64,000 nucleotides of DNA from positions 2,005,001 to 2,069,000 of the forward strand of contig NZ_CP014264.1 in NCBI RefSeq assembly GCF_001553685.1, in the 5' to 3' direction. The position numbers were made by a program, and so were the translations under genes. How positions within the stretch are numbered: position 1 is the stretch's first letter; each line of letters starts with the position of its first letter. Below are positions 28,120-40,817 of the stretch, one piece after another. The notes beneath the pieces are model-generated. The model was not told where the DNA came from and did not search any database. It saw only the letters and a list, made by a program, of their open reading frames with translations. The DNA comes from Streptococcus sp. oral taxon 431 (GTDB lineage Bacteria > Bacillota > Bacilli > Lactobacillales > Streptococcaceae).

Positions 28120-28346
28120 TTATGCTACCTCCGAGCTATCTATAACTTAACTTAACTTAGTTTAGAATATATATGTATTTACTATTCAATATATTTCGTA
28201 AACTAATCGCTGTTATATTTTACCATGCTATCCCTTGTATCCCAAGCATTTTGCTCAATTTTTTGGAAAAAATTTTCTACTTTTATAGCTCAAATTATTT
28301 AGTAAATCATATAAAAATCAATATACCTTTTCTATATATTTAATAC

Positions 28347-28374
28347 AAAAAAAGAGGGAAGACCCTCTTTTTGT
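28347..28374 (-). terminator. Terminator after rpoC
   Basis: Perfect 10-bp stem AAAAAGAGGG / CCCTCTTTTT with loop AAGA, 13-40 bases after the rpoC stop. Confidence 0.9.
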
Positions 28375-28386
28375 TTAAGCATTATT

Positions 28387-31300
28387 TTATTCGCTTACTT
28401 CAACAGTTTCAACGGCTTCTTCTACAGTCGTATCAACTGGAGCTTCTTCTTGTGAAGATGCTAGGTAAGACTCTTCGTTGACTGCTTGTGGTTCAAGGTT
28501 ACGGTAACGTGCCATACCTGTACCAGCTGGGATAATCTTACCGATGATAACATTTTCCTTAAGACCAAGGAGATGGTCTTTCTTACCACGGATAGCTGCG
28601 TCTGTAAGGACACGAGTTGTTTCCTGGAAGGAAGCTGCTGACAAGAAACTATTTGTTTCAAGTGAGGCTTTGGTGATTCCCATAAGGACTGGACGACCAG
28701 TCGCTGGCACTCCACCTGCGATAAGAACATCCTTGTTAGCATCTGTAAAGTCGTTGATGTCCATAAGAGTCCCCATGAGAAGATCTGTGTCTCCTGGATC
28801 CATAACACGAACTTTACGGATCATTTGACGAACCATTACCTCGATGTGTTTGTCTCCGATTTCTACCCCTTGGCTACGGTAAACTTTTTGAACTTCACCG
28901 AGAAGGTAGGTTTCAACTGACAAGACATCACGTACAGCAAGGAGACGTTTTGGTTGGATAGAACCTTCTGTCAATGCTGCACCACGAGAAACTTGGTCTC
29001 CAACTTCGACACGCATACGGGCTGTAAATGGTACCACGTATTCGCCTTCACCAGTTTCACCTTTAACGAAGACTTTCTTAGTACGAGTTGAAGCATCTTC
29101 TTCTATTGCTGTAACTTGTCCTTTAACTTCTGTGATAACCGCTTCCCCTTTAGGATTGCGGGCTTCAAAGATTTCTTGGACACGAGGAAGACCCTGAGTG
29201 ATATCGGTATTTGAGGCAACCCCACCCGTGTGGAAGGTACGCATTGTAAGCTGTGTACCAGGTTCCCCGATAGATTGGGCAGCGATTGTACCAACTGCTT
29301 CACCAACTTCAACCGCATCACCAGTCGCCAAGTTGATACCATAACAGTGACGGCAGACACCATGACGAGTGTTACATGTAAATACTGAGCGGATGGTTAC
29401 TTCTTCAACACCAGCATTGACAATTTCACGCGCCTTGTCTTCTGTGATCAATTCATTTGGACCAATGATAACTGCACCAGTTTCTGGGTGTTTAACAGTT
29501 TTCTTAGTGTAACGACCATTGAGACGTTCTTCAAGAGACTCAATCATCTCTTTACCTTCAGTGATAGAACGGATCAAGAGACCACGGTCTGTTCCACAGT
29601 CGTCCTCACGGATAATCACGTCTTGGGCAACGTCAACCAAACGACGAGTCAAGTAACCTGAGTCGGCTGTCTTAAGGGCCGTATCGGTCATACCTTTACG
29701 AGCACCGTGAGTTGAGAAGAACATTTCGAGTACTGACAAACCTTCGCGGAAGTTTGAAAGGATTGGCAATTCCATGATACGTCCGTTCGGAGCAGCCATC
29801 AGACCACGCATACCGGCAAGCTGTGAGAAGTTTGAGATGTTACCACGGGCTCCAGAGTCCATCATCATAACGATTGGGTTCTTAGGATCTTGGTTGGCAA
29901 TCAAGCGTTTCTCAAGTTTTTCACGGGCAGCACGCCATTCAGCTGTAACAGCATTATAACGTTCGTCGTCTGTGATCATACCACGACGGAATTGTTTTGT
30001 GATTTGTTCTACACGTTTGTGTGATTCTTCGATGATTTCAGCCTTGTCTTCAACGACTGGAATATCAGCAATACCCACTGTCAAACCTGCAAGAGTTGAA
30101 TGGTGGTAACCGAGGTTCTTCATACGGTCAAGTAGGGCAGATGTTTCTGTCGTACGGAAACGTTTGAAGATTTCAGCGATGATATTTCCAAGGTTTTTCT
30201 TCTTGAATGGAGGGTTAAGTTCAAGATTGCTGATTGCTTCCTTGATATCTCCACCAAGTGGCAAGAAGTATTTAGCTGGAACGCCTTCTGTTAAGTTGGC
30301 ATTGTTTGGTTCTTGCAAGTATGGTAGACCCTCTGGCATGATGTCGTTGAAGAGGATCTTACCAACAGTTGTAAGCAAGATTTTGTGTTTTTGCTCTTCT
30401 GTCCATGGTTTGTTAAGACTGTCTGTTGCGATACCAACACGTGAGTGGAGGTGAACATAGCCATTGCGGTAAGCCATAACAGCTTCGTCACGGTCTTTGA
30501 AGACCATTCCTTCACCTTCACGACCAGCTTCTTCCATGGTCAAGTAGTAGTTACCCAAAACCATGTCCTGAGATGGAGTAACAACTGGTTTACCATCTTT
30601 CGGGTTCAAGATATGCTCAGCAGCAAGCATCAAGATACGAGCTTCTGCTTGGGCTTCTTCTGAAAGCGGTACGTGGATGGCCATTTGGTCACCGTCAAAG
30701 TCGGCATTGTAGGCTTCACAGACAAGTGGGTGCAAGCGAAGGGCTTTACCGTCAATCAAGACAGGTTCAAAGGCTTGGATACCCAAACGGTGAAGGGTCG
30801 GTGCGCGGTTCAAAAGCACTGGGTGTTCTTTGATAACTTCTTCGAGGATATCCCAGATACGCTCATCTCCACGTTCCACCAAGCGTTTAGCGGCTTTAAC
30901 GTTTTGCACGATATCACGAGCTACGATTTCACGCATCACAAATGGTTTAAAGAGCTCGATAGCCATTTCACGTGGCACACCACATTGATACATCTTAAGA
31001 GTTGGACCAACGGCGATAACGGAACGTCCTGAGAAGTCAACACGTTTACCGAGCAAGTTTTGACGGAAGCGTCCTTGCTTCCCTTTAAGCATGTGGCTCA
31101 ATGATTTCAGCGGACGGCTACCTGGTCCTGTGATTGGACGACCACGACGGCCATTGTCAATCAAAGCATCAACCGCTTCTTGAAGCATACGCTTCTCATT
31201 TTGAACGATGATACCTGGTGCATTCAACTCAAGCAAGCGAGCCAAACGGTTGTTACGGTTGATAACACGGCGGTAAAGGTCGTTCAAGTCAGATGAGGCA

Positions 31301-32049
31301 AAACGACCACCATCCAACTGCAACATTGGGCGAAGATCTGGTGGAATAACTGGAAGGATGTTGAGAATCATCCATTCAGGTTTGTTTCCAGACTTGTAAA
31401 AGGCATCCAAAACATCCAAACGACGGATAGCTTTGACACGTTTTTGTCCAGTAGCTGTTTTCAACTCTTCTTTGAGTTCAGCAATTTCTTTTTCAAGATC
31501 TACTTGTTTCAAGAGGTCTTGGATAGCTTCGGCACCCATTTTAGCAACGAATGATCCGTAGCCATATTCACGCAAGCGCTCACGATATTCACGCTCTGTC
31601 ATGATAGATTTGTGCTCAAGTGGTGTATCCTTTGGATCAATCACCACGTAAGCAGCAAAGTAGATTACTTCCTCGAGGGCACGAGGACTCATATCAAGGG
31701 TCAAGCCCATACGGCTTGGAATTCCCTTGAAATACCAGATGTGAGATACAGGAGCTTTCAACTCGATGTGTCCCATACGTTCACGACGAACTTTTGTACG
31801 CGTTACTTCAACACCACAACGGTCACAAACAATCCCTCTGTAACGAATGCGTTTGTACTTACCACAAGCACATTCCCAGTCTTTTGTAGGACCAAAGATG
31901 ACTTCGTCAAATAGTCCTTCACGTTCTGGTTTCAACGTACGGTAATTGATTGTTTCAGGTTTTTTGACTTCTCCATAAGACCATGAACGGACTTTACTTG
32001 GAGAAGCTAGTGTGATTTGCATACTTTTAAAACGATTTACGTCAACCAC
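28387..32049 (-). CDS. rpoC: RNA polymerase beta' subunit
   Basis: 1,220 residues. Zn ribbon [19 protein letters not shown] near 70-88, catalytic [12 protein letters not shown], rudder and bridge-helix regions, trigger-loop segment [20 protein letters not shown], and a second Zn site CGTDRG ... [16 protein letters not shown] start at 32049. It is cotranscribed with rpoB, 32 bases upstream. The C-terminus carries an acidic tail (about 30 residues, Glu/Val/Thr-rich) that is longer than I recall for pneumococcal RpoC; it may be lineage-specific. Confidence 0.98.
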   Translation of the reverse strand: MVDVNRFKSMQITLASPSKVRSWSYGEVKKPETINYRTLKPEREGLFDEVIFGPTKDWECACGKYKRIRYRGIVCDRCGVEVTRTKVRRERMGHIELKAPVSHIWYFKGIPSRMGLTLDMSPRALEEVIYFAAYVVIDPKDTPLEHKSIMTEREYRERLREYGYGSFVAKMGAEAIQDLLKQVDLEKEIAELKEELKTATGQKRVKAIRRLDVLDAFYKSGNKPEWMILNILPVIPPDLRPMLQLDGGRFASSDLNDLYRRVINRNNRLARLLELNAPGIIVQNEKRMLQEAVDALIDNGRRGRPITGPGSRPLKSLSHMLKGKQGRFRQNLLGKRVDFSGRSVIAVGPTLKMYQCGVPREMAIELFKPFVMREIVARDIVQNVKAAKRLVERGDERIWDILEEVIKEHPVLLNRAPTLHRLGIQAFEPVLIDGKALRLHPLVCEAYNADFDGDQMAIHVPLSEEAQAEARILMLAAEHILNPKDGKPVVTPSQDMVLGNYYLTMEEAGREGEGMVFKDRDEAVMAYRNGYVHLHSRVGIATDSLNKPWTEEQKHKILLTTVGKILFNDIMPEGLPYLQEPNNANLTEGVPAKYFLPLGGDIKEAISNLELNPPFKKKNLGNIIAEIFKRFRTTETSALLDRMKNLGYHHSTLAGLTVGIADIPVVEDKAEIIEESHKRVEQITKQFRRGMITDDERYNAVTAEWRAAREKLEKRLIANQDPKNPIVMMMDSGARGNISNFSQLAGMRGLMAAPNGRIMELPILSNFREGLSVLEMFFSTHGARKGMTDTALKTADSGYLTRRLVDVAQDVIIREDDCGTDRGLLIRSITEGKEMIESLEERLNGRYTKKTVKHPETGAVIIGPNELITEDKAREIVNAGVEEVTIRSVFTCNTRHGVCRHCYGINLATGDAVEVGEAVGTIAAQSIGEPGTQLTMRTFHTGGVASNTDITQGLPRVQEIFEARNPKGEAVITEVKGQVTAIEEDASTRTKKVFVKGETGEGEYVVPFTARMRVEVGDQVSRGAALTEGSIQPKRLLAVRDVLSVETYLLGEVQKVYRSQGVEIGDKHIEVMVRQMIRKVRVMDPGDTDLLMGTLMDINDFTDANKDVLIAGGVPATGRPVLMGITKASLETNSFLSAASFQETTRVLTDAAIRGKKDHLLGLKENVIIGKIIPAGTGMARYRNLEPQAVNEESYLASSQEEAPVDTTVEEAVETVEVSE

Positions 32050-32081
32050 TATTTCTTCCCTTTCTATTCTAAGTGAGCTAC

Positions 32082-35684
<3,603 letters not shown>

Positions 35685-35833
35685 GATGATTCTCCTTTTT
35701 AAATAAAGTTCCAAGCTTAGTGATCTAAGCTAGTAATTATCGTTAGAGGGTTCTAAAAACCCTATCAACTTATCCCCCTCGACCAATTTTCAGAATCTTT
35801 AAATCTTTGTTACAAAGGTCGAAAAACCTGAAA

Positions 35834-35886
35834 AAAAGCACAAAAAGAGCAGCTAAATCTGACTTTTGTAAGAAGATTTAACTGCT
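35834..35886 (-). promoter_or_regulatory. Attenuator-like hairpin in the rpoB leader
   Basis: On minus, AGCAGTTAAATCT (35874-35886) pairs over 13 bp (one G-U) with AGATTTAGCTGCT (35848-35860), loop 13 nt, followed by CTTTTTGTGCTTTTTTT. It has the shape of an intrinsic terminator but lies between the rpoB promoter and rpoB, with no gene on this strand in between. It could set how much RNA polymerase reaches rpoBC. Function is inferred. Confidence 0.7.
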
Positions 35887-35941
35887 GTGAGCCTTGTCCG
35901 GACAATATTTCAGACAAAACCTACGACAAATGATTATTCAT

Positions 35942-35970
35942 ATTATACCCTATTTAGCTAGATTTTTCAA
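35942..35970 (-). promoter_or_regulatory. rpoBC promoter
   Basis: On minus: TTGAAA (35965-35970), 17-bp spacer, TATAAT (35942-35947). Predicted start near 35935. The rest of the gene-less stretch 35715-36056 holds the leader (attenuator, and a TTGTCCGGACAA palindrome at 35894-35905) and nothing else I recognise. Confidence 0.85.
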
Positions 35971-36056
35971 GGTCTTTTAAAGATTTTTCTCTTCCTTAAA
36001 TCCGTTAATTATCAGCATCTTTCTTTGAAAAACCAAGCCCATATTTAGGAAAACGC

Positions 36057-36085
36057 TTGCCCTAACTATTTCCTCATGCTATACT
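36057..36085 (+). promoter_or_regulatory. Promoter of the P4-type phosphatase gene
   Basis: TTGCCC (36057-36062), 17-bp spacer, TATACT (36080-36085), 31 bases before the ATG. Confidence 0.7.
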
Positions 36086-36116
36086 GTTATTGAAATTAAT
36101 AGACAGGAGACATTTT

Positions 36117-36974
36117 ATGAAAACAGCTAAAACCACTGTTACAGTCGTTTCTGCACTTGCATCTGTCATCTTATTGACCAGCTGCGCCACAAAATCCACA
36201 GAAACACAAACATCCGCTAATAACTCATCTGACAATCAGATTACAATGACTTACGACCAACTACGGTCTAGAGAAAATACCATGTCAACTCTCTGGTATC
36301 AAAAAGCAGCCGAAACAAAAGCCTTGTATCTACAAGGCTATAATGTTGCTACAGATCGTCTAAAGGAATTACTGAAAACAGAATCAGACAAGCCTTATTC
36401 GATTGTTTTGGACTTGGACGAAACGGTCCTAGATAACAGTCCTTATCAAGTTCAAAATGTCAAAGATGGAACAGCATTCACACCTGAAAATTGGGATGTT
36501 TGGGTCCAAAAAGCTGCAGCAAAAGCCGTCCCAGGTGCTAAAGATTTTCTTCAGTTTGCCGATCAAAACGGTGTTCAAATCTACTATATTTCTGACCGTT
36601 CAGTCGACCAAGTAGATGCTACCATTAAAAATCTAGAAAACGAAGGCATTCCTGTACAAGGACGTGATCACCTCATGTTCCTAGAAAGTGGTGTAAAATC
36701 CAAAGAAGGTCGTCGACAAGCGGTTCAAGAAAAGACAAATCTTGTGTTACTATTTGGTGATAACCTTGTAGACTTTGCAGATTTTTCTAAGACTTCTGAA
36801 GCTGATCGTGACAAACAACTTGAAGAATTGCAAAAAGAATTTGGTGAAAAATTCATCATCTTCCCAAATCCAATGTATGGATCATGGGAAACAGCAGTTT
36901 ACGGTGGTAATAAACTAGATGCCAAGGGACAAGTAGAAGAACGCGAAAAGGCTTTACAAGGCTTTGACAAATAA
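36117..36974 (+). CDS. Lipoprotein acid phosphatase, e(P4)/class C family
   Basis: 285 residues. Start at ATG 36117 (AGGAGACA upstream) gives a lipoprotein signal with LLTSC (Cys23). HAD-type class C motifs are intact: VLDLDETVLDN with the two catalytic aspartates, and FGDNLVDF for the second acidic pair. The e(P4) family removes phosphate from nucleotides, including NMN, at the outer face of the membrane. That would fit the NMN/nicotinamide riboside import genes elsewhere in this window. It has its own promoter and shares a bidirectional terminator with adcA. Confidence 0.92.
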   Translation: MKTAKTTVTVVSALASVILLTSCATKSTETQTSANNSSDNQITMTYDQLRSRENTMSTLWYQKAAETKALYLQGYNVATDRLKELLKTESDKPYSIVLDLDETVLDNSPYQVQNVKDGTAFTPENWDVWVQKAAAKAVPGAKDFLQFADQNGVQIYYISDRSVDQVDATIKNLENEGIPVQGRDHLMFLESGVKSKEGRRQAVQEKTNLVLLFGDNLVDFADFSKTSEADRDKQLEELQKEFGEKFIIFPNPMYGSWETAVYGGNKLDAKGQVEEREKALQGFDK

Positions 36975-37043
36975 AGTAAGCTTGAAACTGAATAAATTTA
37001 TAAGCACATAAATAGGGACAATGGCTCTTTAACTTACAAAACT

Positions 37044-37103
37044 CAAAAAAAGCGGACAAGAGAGGATTCTGATAACCAGAAAACTTTCCTGTCCGCTTTT
37101 ATC
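37044..37103. terminator. Bidirectional terminator between the phosphatase gene and adcA
   Basis: AAAAGCGGACA (37048-37058) and TGTCCGCTTTT (37090-37100) form an 11-bp stem, with an A-run on the left and a T-run on the right. It ends both convergent transcripts. Confidence 0.8.
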
Positions 37104-37117
37104 ATGTGATTCGTATC

Positions 37118-38620
37118 TTAATGAGCCATCATTTCTTGAGCAATCTCTTGACCTGATAAGCCATCTGGATAGTAGGTTGGCCAGTTGTCCATCTCTTCAA
37201 AGAGGGCTTCTTGGCTAGTGCCTCCAAAGAAGATATGGAAATGTTCTGCCTTGACCGGAGCGATATTGTGGTCGCTAAACTGAACATACTTGAATTGCCC
37301 AGCGTCTGCATCCGTCGCTTCAAAGAGGAAGCGCACTCCACGATTTCCTTTCTTATAAGTCAAGATTTTCTTGCCAACATACTTGTAAGTATATTTCTTA
37401 CTTTGGCCACCTTGGATGAATTCCATAGTGTTATCCGTGATGTTAATCTTGGTCACATCTGTTTGGTAACCTTTTTGATAGTAGGCTTTGTATTCATCCT
37501 TAGTCATCTTACCAGTCAACTTAGCCTTGTAATCAAAGACTTGGTCTAGAGTACCATTTTCAAGAAAAGGATAAACAGACTGCCAGTTACCAGTATAGTC
37601 ACTCAAGGTGCGATCCTTAACATCTGCATCCTCAAAGTAACCATTTTGAACTGTTTTAGTTTCCTCGGCTTTTTCTGGCTCAATTTCTGCCCCTGCCTGA
37701 TCAGTTGTCTGCTTGAGGGCCTTGAGATTTTTCTCCATGATAGAGATATAGTTCTCGCCGTCCTTCATATCCTCTTCGGTCAAGCTTTCCAGAGGATTCA
37801 GAACGTCTAACTTAACCCCTGTTTCTTTTGAAAGAGTATTAGCTAGAGCTTGTGAGGCATTTTCTTCAAAGTAGATATAAGAGATCTTGTTCTTCTTGAT
37901 ATATTCGGTCAATTCTGCCAAGCGACTTGCTGACGGTTCCGCATCTGGGGAAAGACCTGAGATAGAAACTTGATTGAGTCCGTAGTCTAAAGCTAAGTAA
38001 CGAAAGGCAGCGTGTTGAGTCACAAAACTCTTTTGTTTAGCACTAGAAAGTCCTTCAGTATAGGCCTTATCCAGAGCTTGTAATTTCTCGATATAGGCAG
38101 CTGCATTTTGCTCAAAGGTTGCTTTTTTATCAGGATAGTCAGCTGATAAACTGTCACGAATGTGCTCTACAAGCTTAATGGCACGCGCAGGAGACAACCA
38201 TACATGAGGGTCATACTCGTGATGATGACCTGCTTCGCCGTGGTCATGGTCTTCCTCTTCTTCACTTCCTGGAAGAAGCAACATATCTCCAGTCGCCTTG
38301 ATTGTTTTTACTTTTTTCGCATCTAGTGAATCTAAAAGCTTGGGAACCCAAGTTTCCATGTTTTCGTTCTCATACACAAAGGCGTCGGCGTCTTGGATCT
38401 TAGCGACTGCCTTAGGAGATGGTTCATAATCATGTGATTCTGTCCCTGCCCCAATCAAGAGCTCGACATTGGCTGTATCGCCTGCTACTTGCTTGGTAAA
38501 TTCGTAGACAGGGTAGAAAGTTGTGACGATATTTAATTTTCCGTCTACCTGTTTTTGATTGGAACAAGCCACTAAGAATACCGTCACAAGACTTGCCAAA
38601 AGTAGGCCTAGTTTTTTCAT
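37118..38620 (-). CDS. adcA: Zinc-binding lipoprotein AdcA (ZnuA-ZinT fusion)
   Basis: 500 residues. Lipobox FLVAC (Cys19). The ZnuA-like domain (about 25-310) has the His-rich acidic loop EEEDHDHGEAGHHHEYDPHVW that gathers zinc. The C-terminal ZinT domain (about 320-500; YTGNWQSVYPFL ... DHNIAPVKAEHFHIFFGG) gives a second zinc site, as in pneumococcal AdcA (501 residues). It delivers zinc to AdcB/AdcC. Last gene of the adcRCBA operon, 9 bases after adcB. Confidence 0.97.
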   Translation of the reverse strand: MKKLGLLLASLVTVFLVACSNQKQVDGKLNIVTTFYPVYEFTKQVAGDTANVELLIGAGTESHDYEPSPKAVAKIQDADAFVYENENMETWVPKLLDSLDAKKVKTIKATGDMLLLPGSEEEEDHDHGEAGHHHEYDPHVWLSPARAIKLVEHIRDSLSADYPDKKATFEQNAAAYIEKLQALDKAYTEGLSSAKQKSFVTQHAAFRYLALDYGLNQVSISGLSPDAEPSASRLAELTEYIKKNKISYIYFEENASQALANTLSKETGVKLDVLNPLESLTEEDMKDGENYISIMEKNLKALKQTTDQAGAEIEPEKAEETKTVQNGYFEDADVKDRTLSDYTGNWQSVYPFLENGTLDQVFDYKAKLTGKMTKDEYKAYYQKGYQTDVTKINITDNTMEFIQGGQSKKYTYKYVGKKILTYKKGNRGVRFLFEATDADAGQFKYVQFSDHNIAPVKAEHFHIFFGGTSQEALFEEMDNWPTYYPDGLSGQEIAQEMMAH

Positions 38621-38629
38621 TTTCTTCTC

Positions 38630-39436
38630 CTATTTGATAAAACGTTTGAGTAAGCTGACTAACAAAAAGACAACTACAAAGATAATGGTAATACTTGCAC
38701 TCGGTGGTGTCTCTGCATAATAGGATATATAAAGCCCTGCTACCATACCTAGAAAACCAATAACGCTGGCAAGAATCATCACCGAACTAAAGTTCTTCCC
38801 TAGACGTAAAGCGATACTAGCTGGCAAGACCATGATAGTTGATACCAAAAGTGCTCCTGCAGCTGGAATCATAAGAGCAATAGCCACACCCGTCACCATG
38901 TTAAAGAGGATAGACATAGTACGCACTGGAAGACCATCTACAAAAGCTGTATCCTCGTCAAACGTTAAGATGTACATAGGTCTTAAAAAGAGGAAGGTCA
39001 GGATTAAAACAACCGCTGCAATGACAAAGAGCCCAATTACCTGTTCTTGACTGATGGTCACAATAGAACCAAAGAGGTATTGGTCCAAACTCATCGAGCT
39101 AGAGCTCTTACCCTTACTCATAACAATGAGTGAAACCGCAAGACCTGTTGACATGAGGATGGCTGTTCCAATCTCCATAAAGCTCTTGTAAACCGTACGT
39201 AGATATTCAAGAAAGACCGCCGCAATCAAGACAATAGCAATAGTCGAGATGGTCGGAGAAATCCCTAAAACCAAACCAAAGGCCACACCTGATAGCGATA
39301 CGTGACTCAGTGTATCACTCATGAGACTTTGACGACGCAAGATGAGGAAGGTTCCCAGTACTGGCGAAAAGAGACTCATGGCAATAACAGCCAAAAAGGC
39401 CCGCTGCATAAAATCATAAGAAAATAGATTAAACAT
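38630..39436 (-). CDS. adcB: Zinc ABC transporter permease AdcB
   Basis: 268 residues, about 8 membrane helices, ABC-3 family (ZnuB-like): [18 protein letters not shown] coupling region and [14 protein letters not shown] start at ATG 39436 with AGGAGGTGGACC before it; the longer frame is only overlap with adcC. It overlaps adcC by 8 bases. Confidence 0.96.
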   Translation of the reverse strand: MFNLFSYDFMQRAFLAVIAMSLFSPVLGTFLILRRQSLMSDTLSHVSLSGVAFGLVLGISPTISTIAIVLIAAVFLEYLRTVYKSFMEIGTAILMSTGLAVSLIVMSKGKSSSSMSLDQYLFGSIVTISQEQVIGLFVIAAVVLILTFLFLRPMYILTFDEDTAFVDGLPVRTMSILFNMVTGVAIALMIPAAGALLVSTIMVLPASIALRLGKNFSSVMILASVIGFLGMVAGLYISYYAETPPSASITIIFVVVFLLVSLLKRFIK

Positions 39437-40133
39437 GGTCCACCTCCTGATCATTTTCATGGACATTGAAACAACGCCATGGCGAATCTTGGTCACGGAC
39501 AAGGTGGATGTTACGATCTGCATAGTCCTTGACTTCTTCAGGATCGTGAGTAATCATCAGAACAGCCTTGCCATGATGGTGGGCACTGTGATGCATGAGT
39601 TCATAAAATTCATTTTTGGTACCTGCATCCATCCCTGTTGTCGGCTCATCCAAGATAAAGATATCTGGATCTGAAGCAAACATACGTGCAATGACCGCTC
39701 TTTGCTTTTGCCCACCAGAGAGAGAACCAATGCGTTTATCCCGATGTTCCCACATACCAACTGAGTTTAAACTAGCCTTAATGTGTTCTTCATCATGGGC
39801 ATTCAAACGACGGAACCAGCCCTTTCTTGGGTAGCGACCTGATTTGACAAACTCATAAACAGTACTAGGAAAACCTGCATTAAAACTTGCAATCTGTTGA
39901 GGAAGATAGGCAATTCTTAGCTTTTTCCCATGAATATTTGTCTTTGAGATAGTTACTTTCCCAATTCGTGGTTGAAGAATTCCAAGACTAGCCTTGATTA
40001 GCGTTGTCTTGGCTGCTCCATTTTCCCCAGTAAGGGTGACAAATTCCCCACTATCAACACTGTAATTGATATGCTCAAGCACAGGTTCCTTGTCATAATA
40101 GAAGGACAAATCCTCTACTGTGATGTATCTCAT
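39429..40133 (-). CDS. adcC: Zinc ABC transporter ATPase AdcC
   Basis: 234 residues. Walker A is GENGAAKTT, with Ala in place of the usual second Gly; signature LSGGQKQR; Walker [14 protein letters not shown]; switch His in [10 protein letters not shown]. The Ala substitution matches pneumococcal AdcC as I remember it, so it is probably a functional family trait. Q-loop YLPQQ is present. Starts at the adcR stop (1-base overlap). Confidence 0.96.
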   Translation of the reverse strand: MRYITVEDLSFYYDKEPVLEHINYSVDSGEFVTLTGENGAAKTTLIKASLGILQPRIGKVTISKTNIHGKKLRIAYLPQQIASFNAGFPSTVYEFVKSGRYPRKGWFRRLNAHDEEHIKASLNSVGMWEHRDKRIGSLSGGQKQRAVIARMFASDPDIFILDEPTTGMDAGTKNEFYELMHHSAHHHGKAVLMITHDPEEVKDYADRNIHLVRDQDSPWRCFNVHENDQEVDHV

Positions 40134-40573
40134 TACTTGATTTCTCCTACTAAAGCAGTTAAAAACCGCTGGATAATTTTTTGTTCGTTTGGTGTGAACT
40201 GAGTGGCAACCTGCTCATAAGTCGAAAGGGTATGTTCATGATGATGGTGGTGTTCCTCAGCAATAGGTCGAGCCAAGTCTGTCAATTGATAGAAGACAAC
40301 GCGAGCATCCTTAGGATCCTTAGACGTTTCTAACATTCCCTCCTTAACCAGGGATTTGATAGCCTTTGTAACGGCAGCTTGACTGACATTGAGACGACGC
40401 GCCAACTCAGAGTTGGTGAGCGACTCCTCTGATAAAAGCATGAGAATATGCTCCTGGGTATTGGTCAAGGCTACATCACTCGTGCAATGACCAATGAGAA
40501 TTTCATGCTGATTTTCAGCTTTTAGGATAATCTCATTTAAAAAATGATCGATATCTTTTGCCAACTGTCTCAT
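40133..40573 (-). CDS. adcR: Zinc-responsive MarR-family repressor AdcR
   Basis: 146 residues. All known zinc ligands of AdcR are here: Glu24, His42, His108, His112 (site 1) and Cys30, Glu41, Glu107 (site 2), within EEHHHHHEH. Winged helix at about 50-95. Zinc-bound AdcR represses adcRCBA and related zinc genes. Its own promoter with an AdcR-type box lies about 165 bases upstream, separated by a BOX-like repeat. Confidence 0.97.
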   Translation of the reverse strand: MRQLAKDIDHFLNEIILKAENQHEILIGHCTSDVALTNTQEHILMLLSEESLTNSELARRLNVSQAAVTKAIKSLVKEGMLETSKDPKDARVVFYQLTDLARPIAEEHHHHHEHTLSTYEQVATQFTPNEQKIIQRFLTALVGEIK

Positions 40574-40620
40574 GATTTGCTCCTTTCTCAGAACGGAATT
40601 TCTATAAATACAAGGTTTTC

Positions 40621-40726
40621 ATACTCTTCAAAAATCAAATTCAAACCACGTCAGCTTCGTCTTGGCGTACTCAAGTACAGCCTGCGTCTCGCTTCCTAGT
40701 TTGCTCTTTGATTTTTATTGAGTATC
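40621..40726 (-). repeat. BOX-like interspersed repeat, copy 2, in the adcR leader
   Basis: About 106 bp, the inverted counterpart of the copy at 16909. Ends ATACTCTTCAAAAATCAAA and TTTGATTTTTATTGAGTAT are imperfect inverted repeats; the core CCACGTCAGCTTCGTC matches. It sits between the AdcR-type promoter and adcR, so it would be transcribed as part of the operon leader. Confidence 0.75.
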
Positions 40727-40736
40727 ACACCATTCC

Positions 40737-40775
40737 TTTACTAGTTAAGTATATCACATCCAAGCAAGGAGTCAA
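40737..40775 (-). promoter_or_regulatory. adcRCBA promoter with AdcR-type operator
   Basis: On minus: -35 TTGACT (40770-40775), 16-bp spacer, -10 TATACT (40748-40753). TTAACTAGTAAA (40737-40748) overlaps the -10 box and matches the AdcR box TTAACYRGTTAA at 11 of 12 positions. Binding there would block transcription. The -35 abuts the terminator T-run of the preceding gene. Confidence 0.75.
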
Positions 40776-40811
40776 GAAAAAAGATGAAAACACCTGATAT
40801 GTTTTCATCTT
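40776..40811 (-). terminator. Terminator after the 5'-nucleotidase gene
   Basis: Stem AAGATGAAAACA / TGTTTTCATCTT (12 bp, 40781-40792 with 40800-40811) and a T-run on minus. The T-run runs directly into the -35 of the adc promoter. Confidence 0.85.
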
Positions 40812-40817
40812 GTAGAA

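Noticed and set aside
28140..28165. GTTAA in tandem upstream of the CshA-like gene as a SaeR-type box
   Set aside because: The period is 5 bases, not 11. The whole 28120-28386 stretch is AT-rich and I could not call a convincing promoter there.
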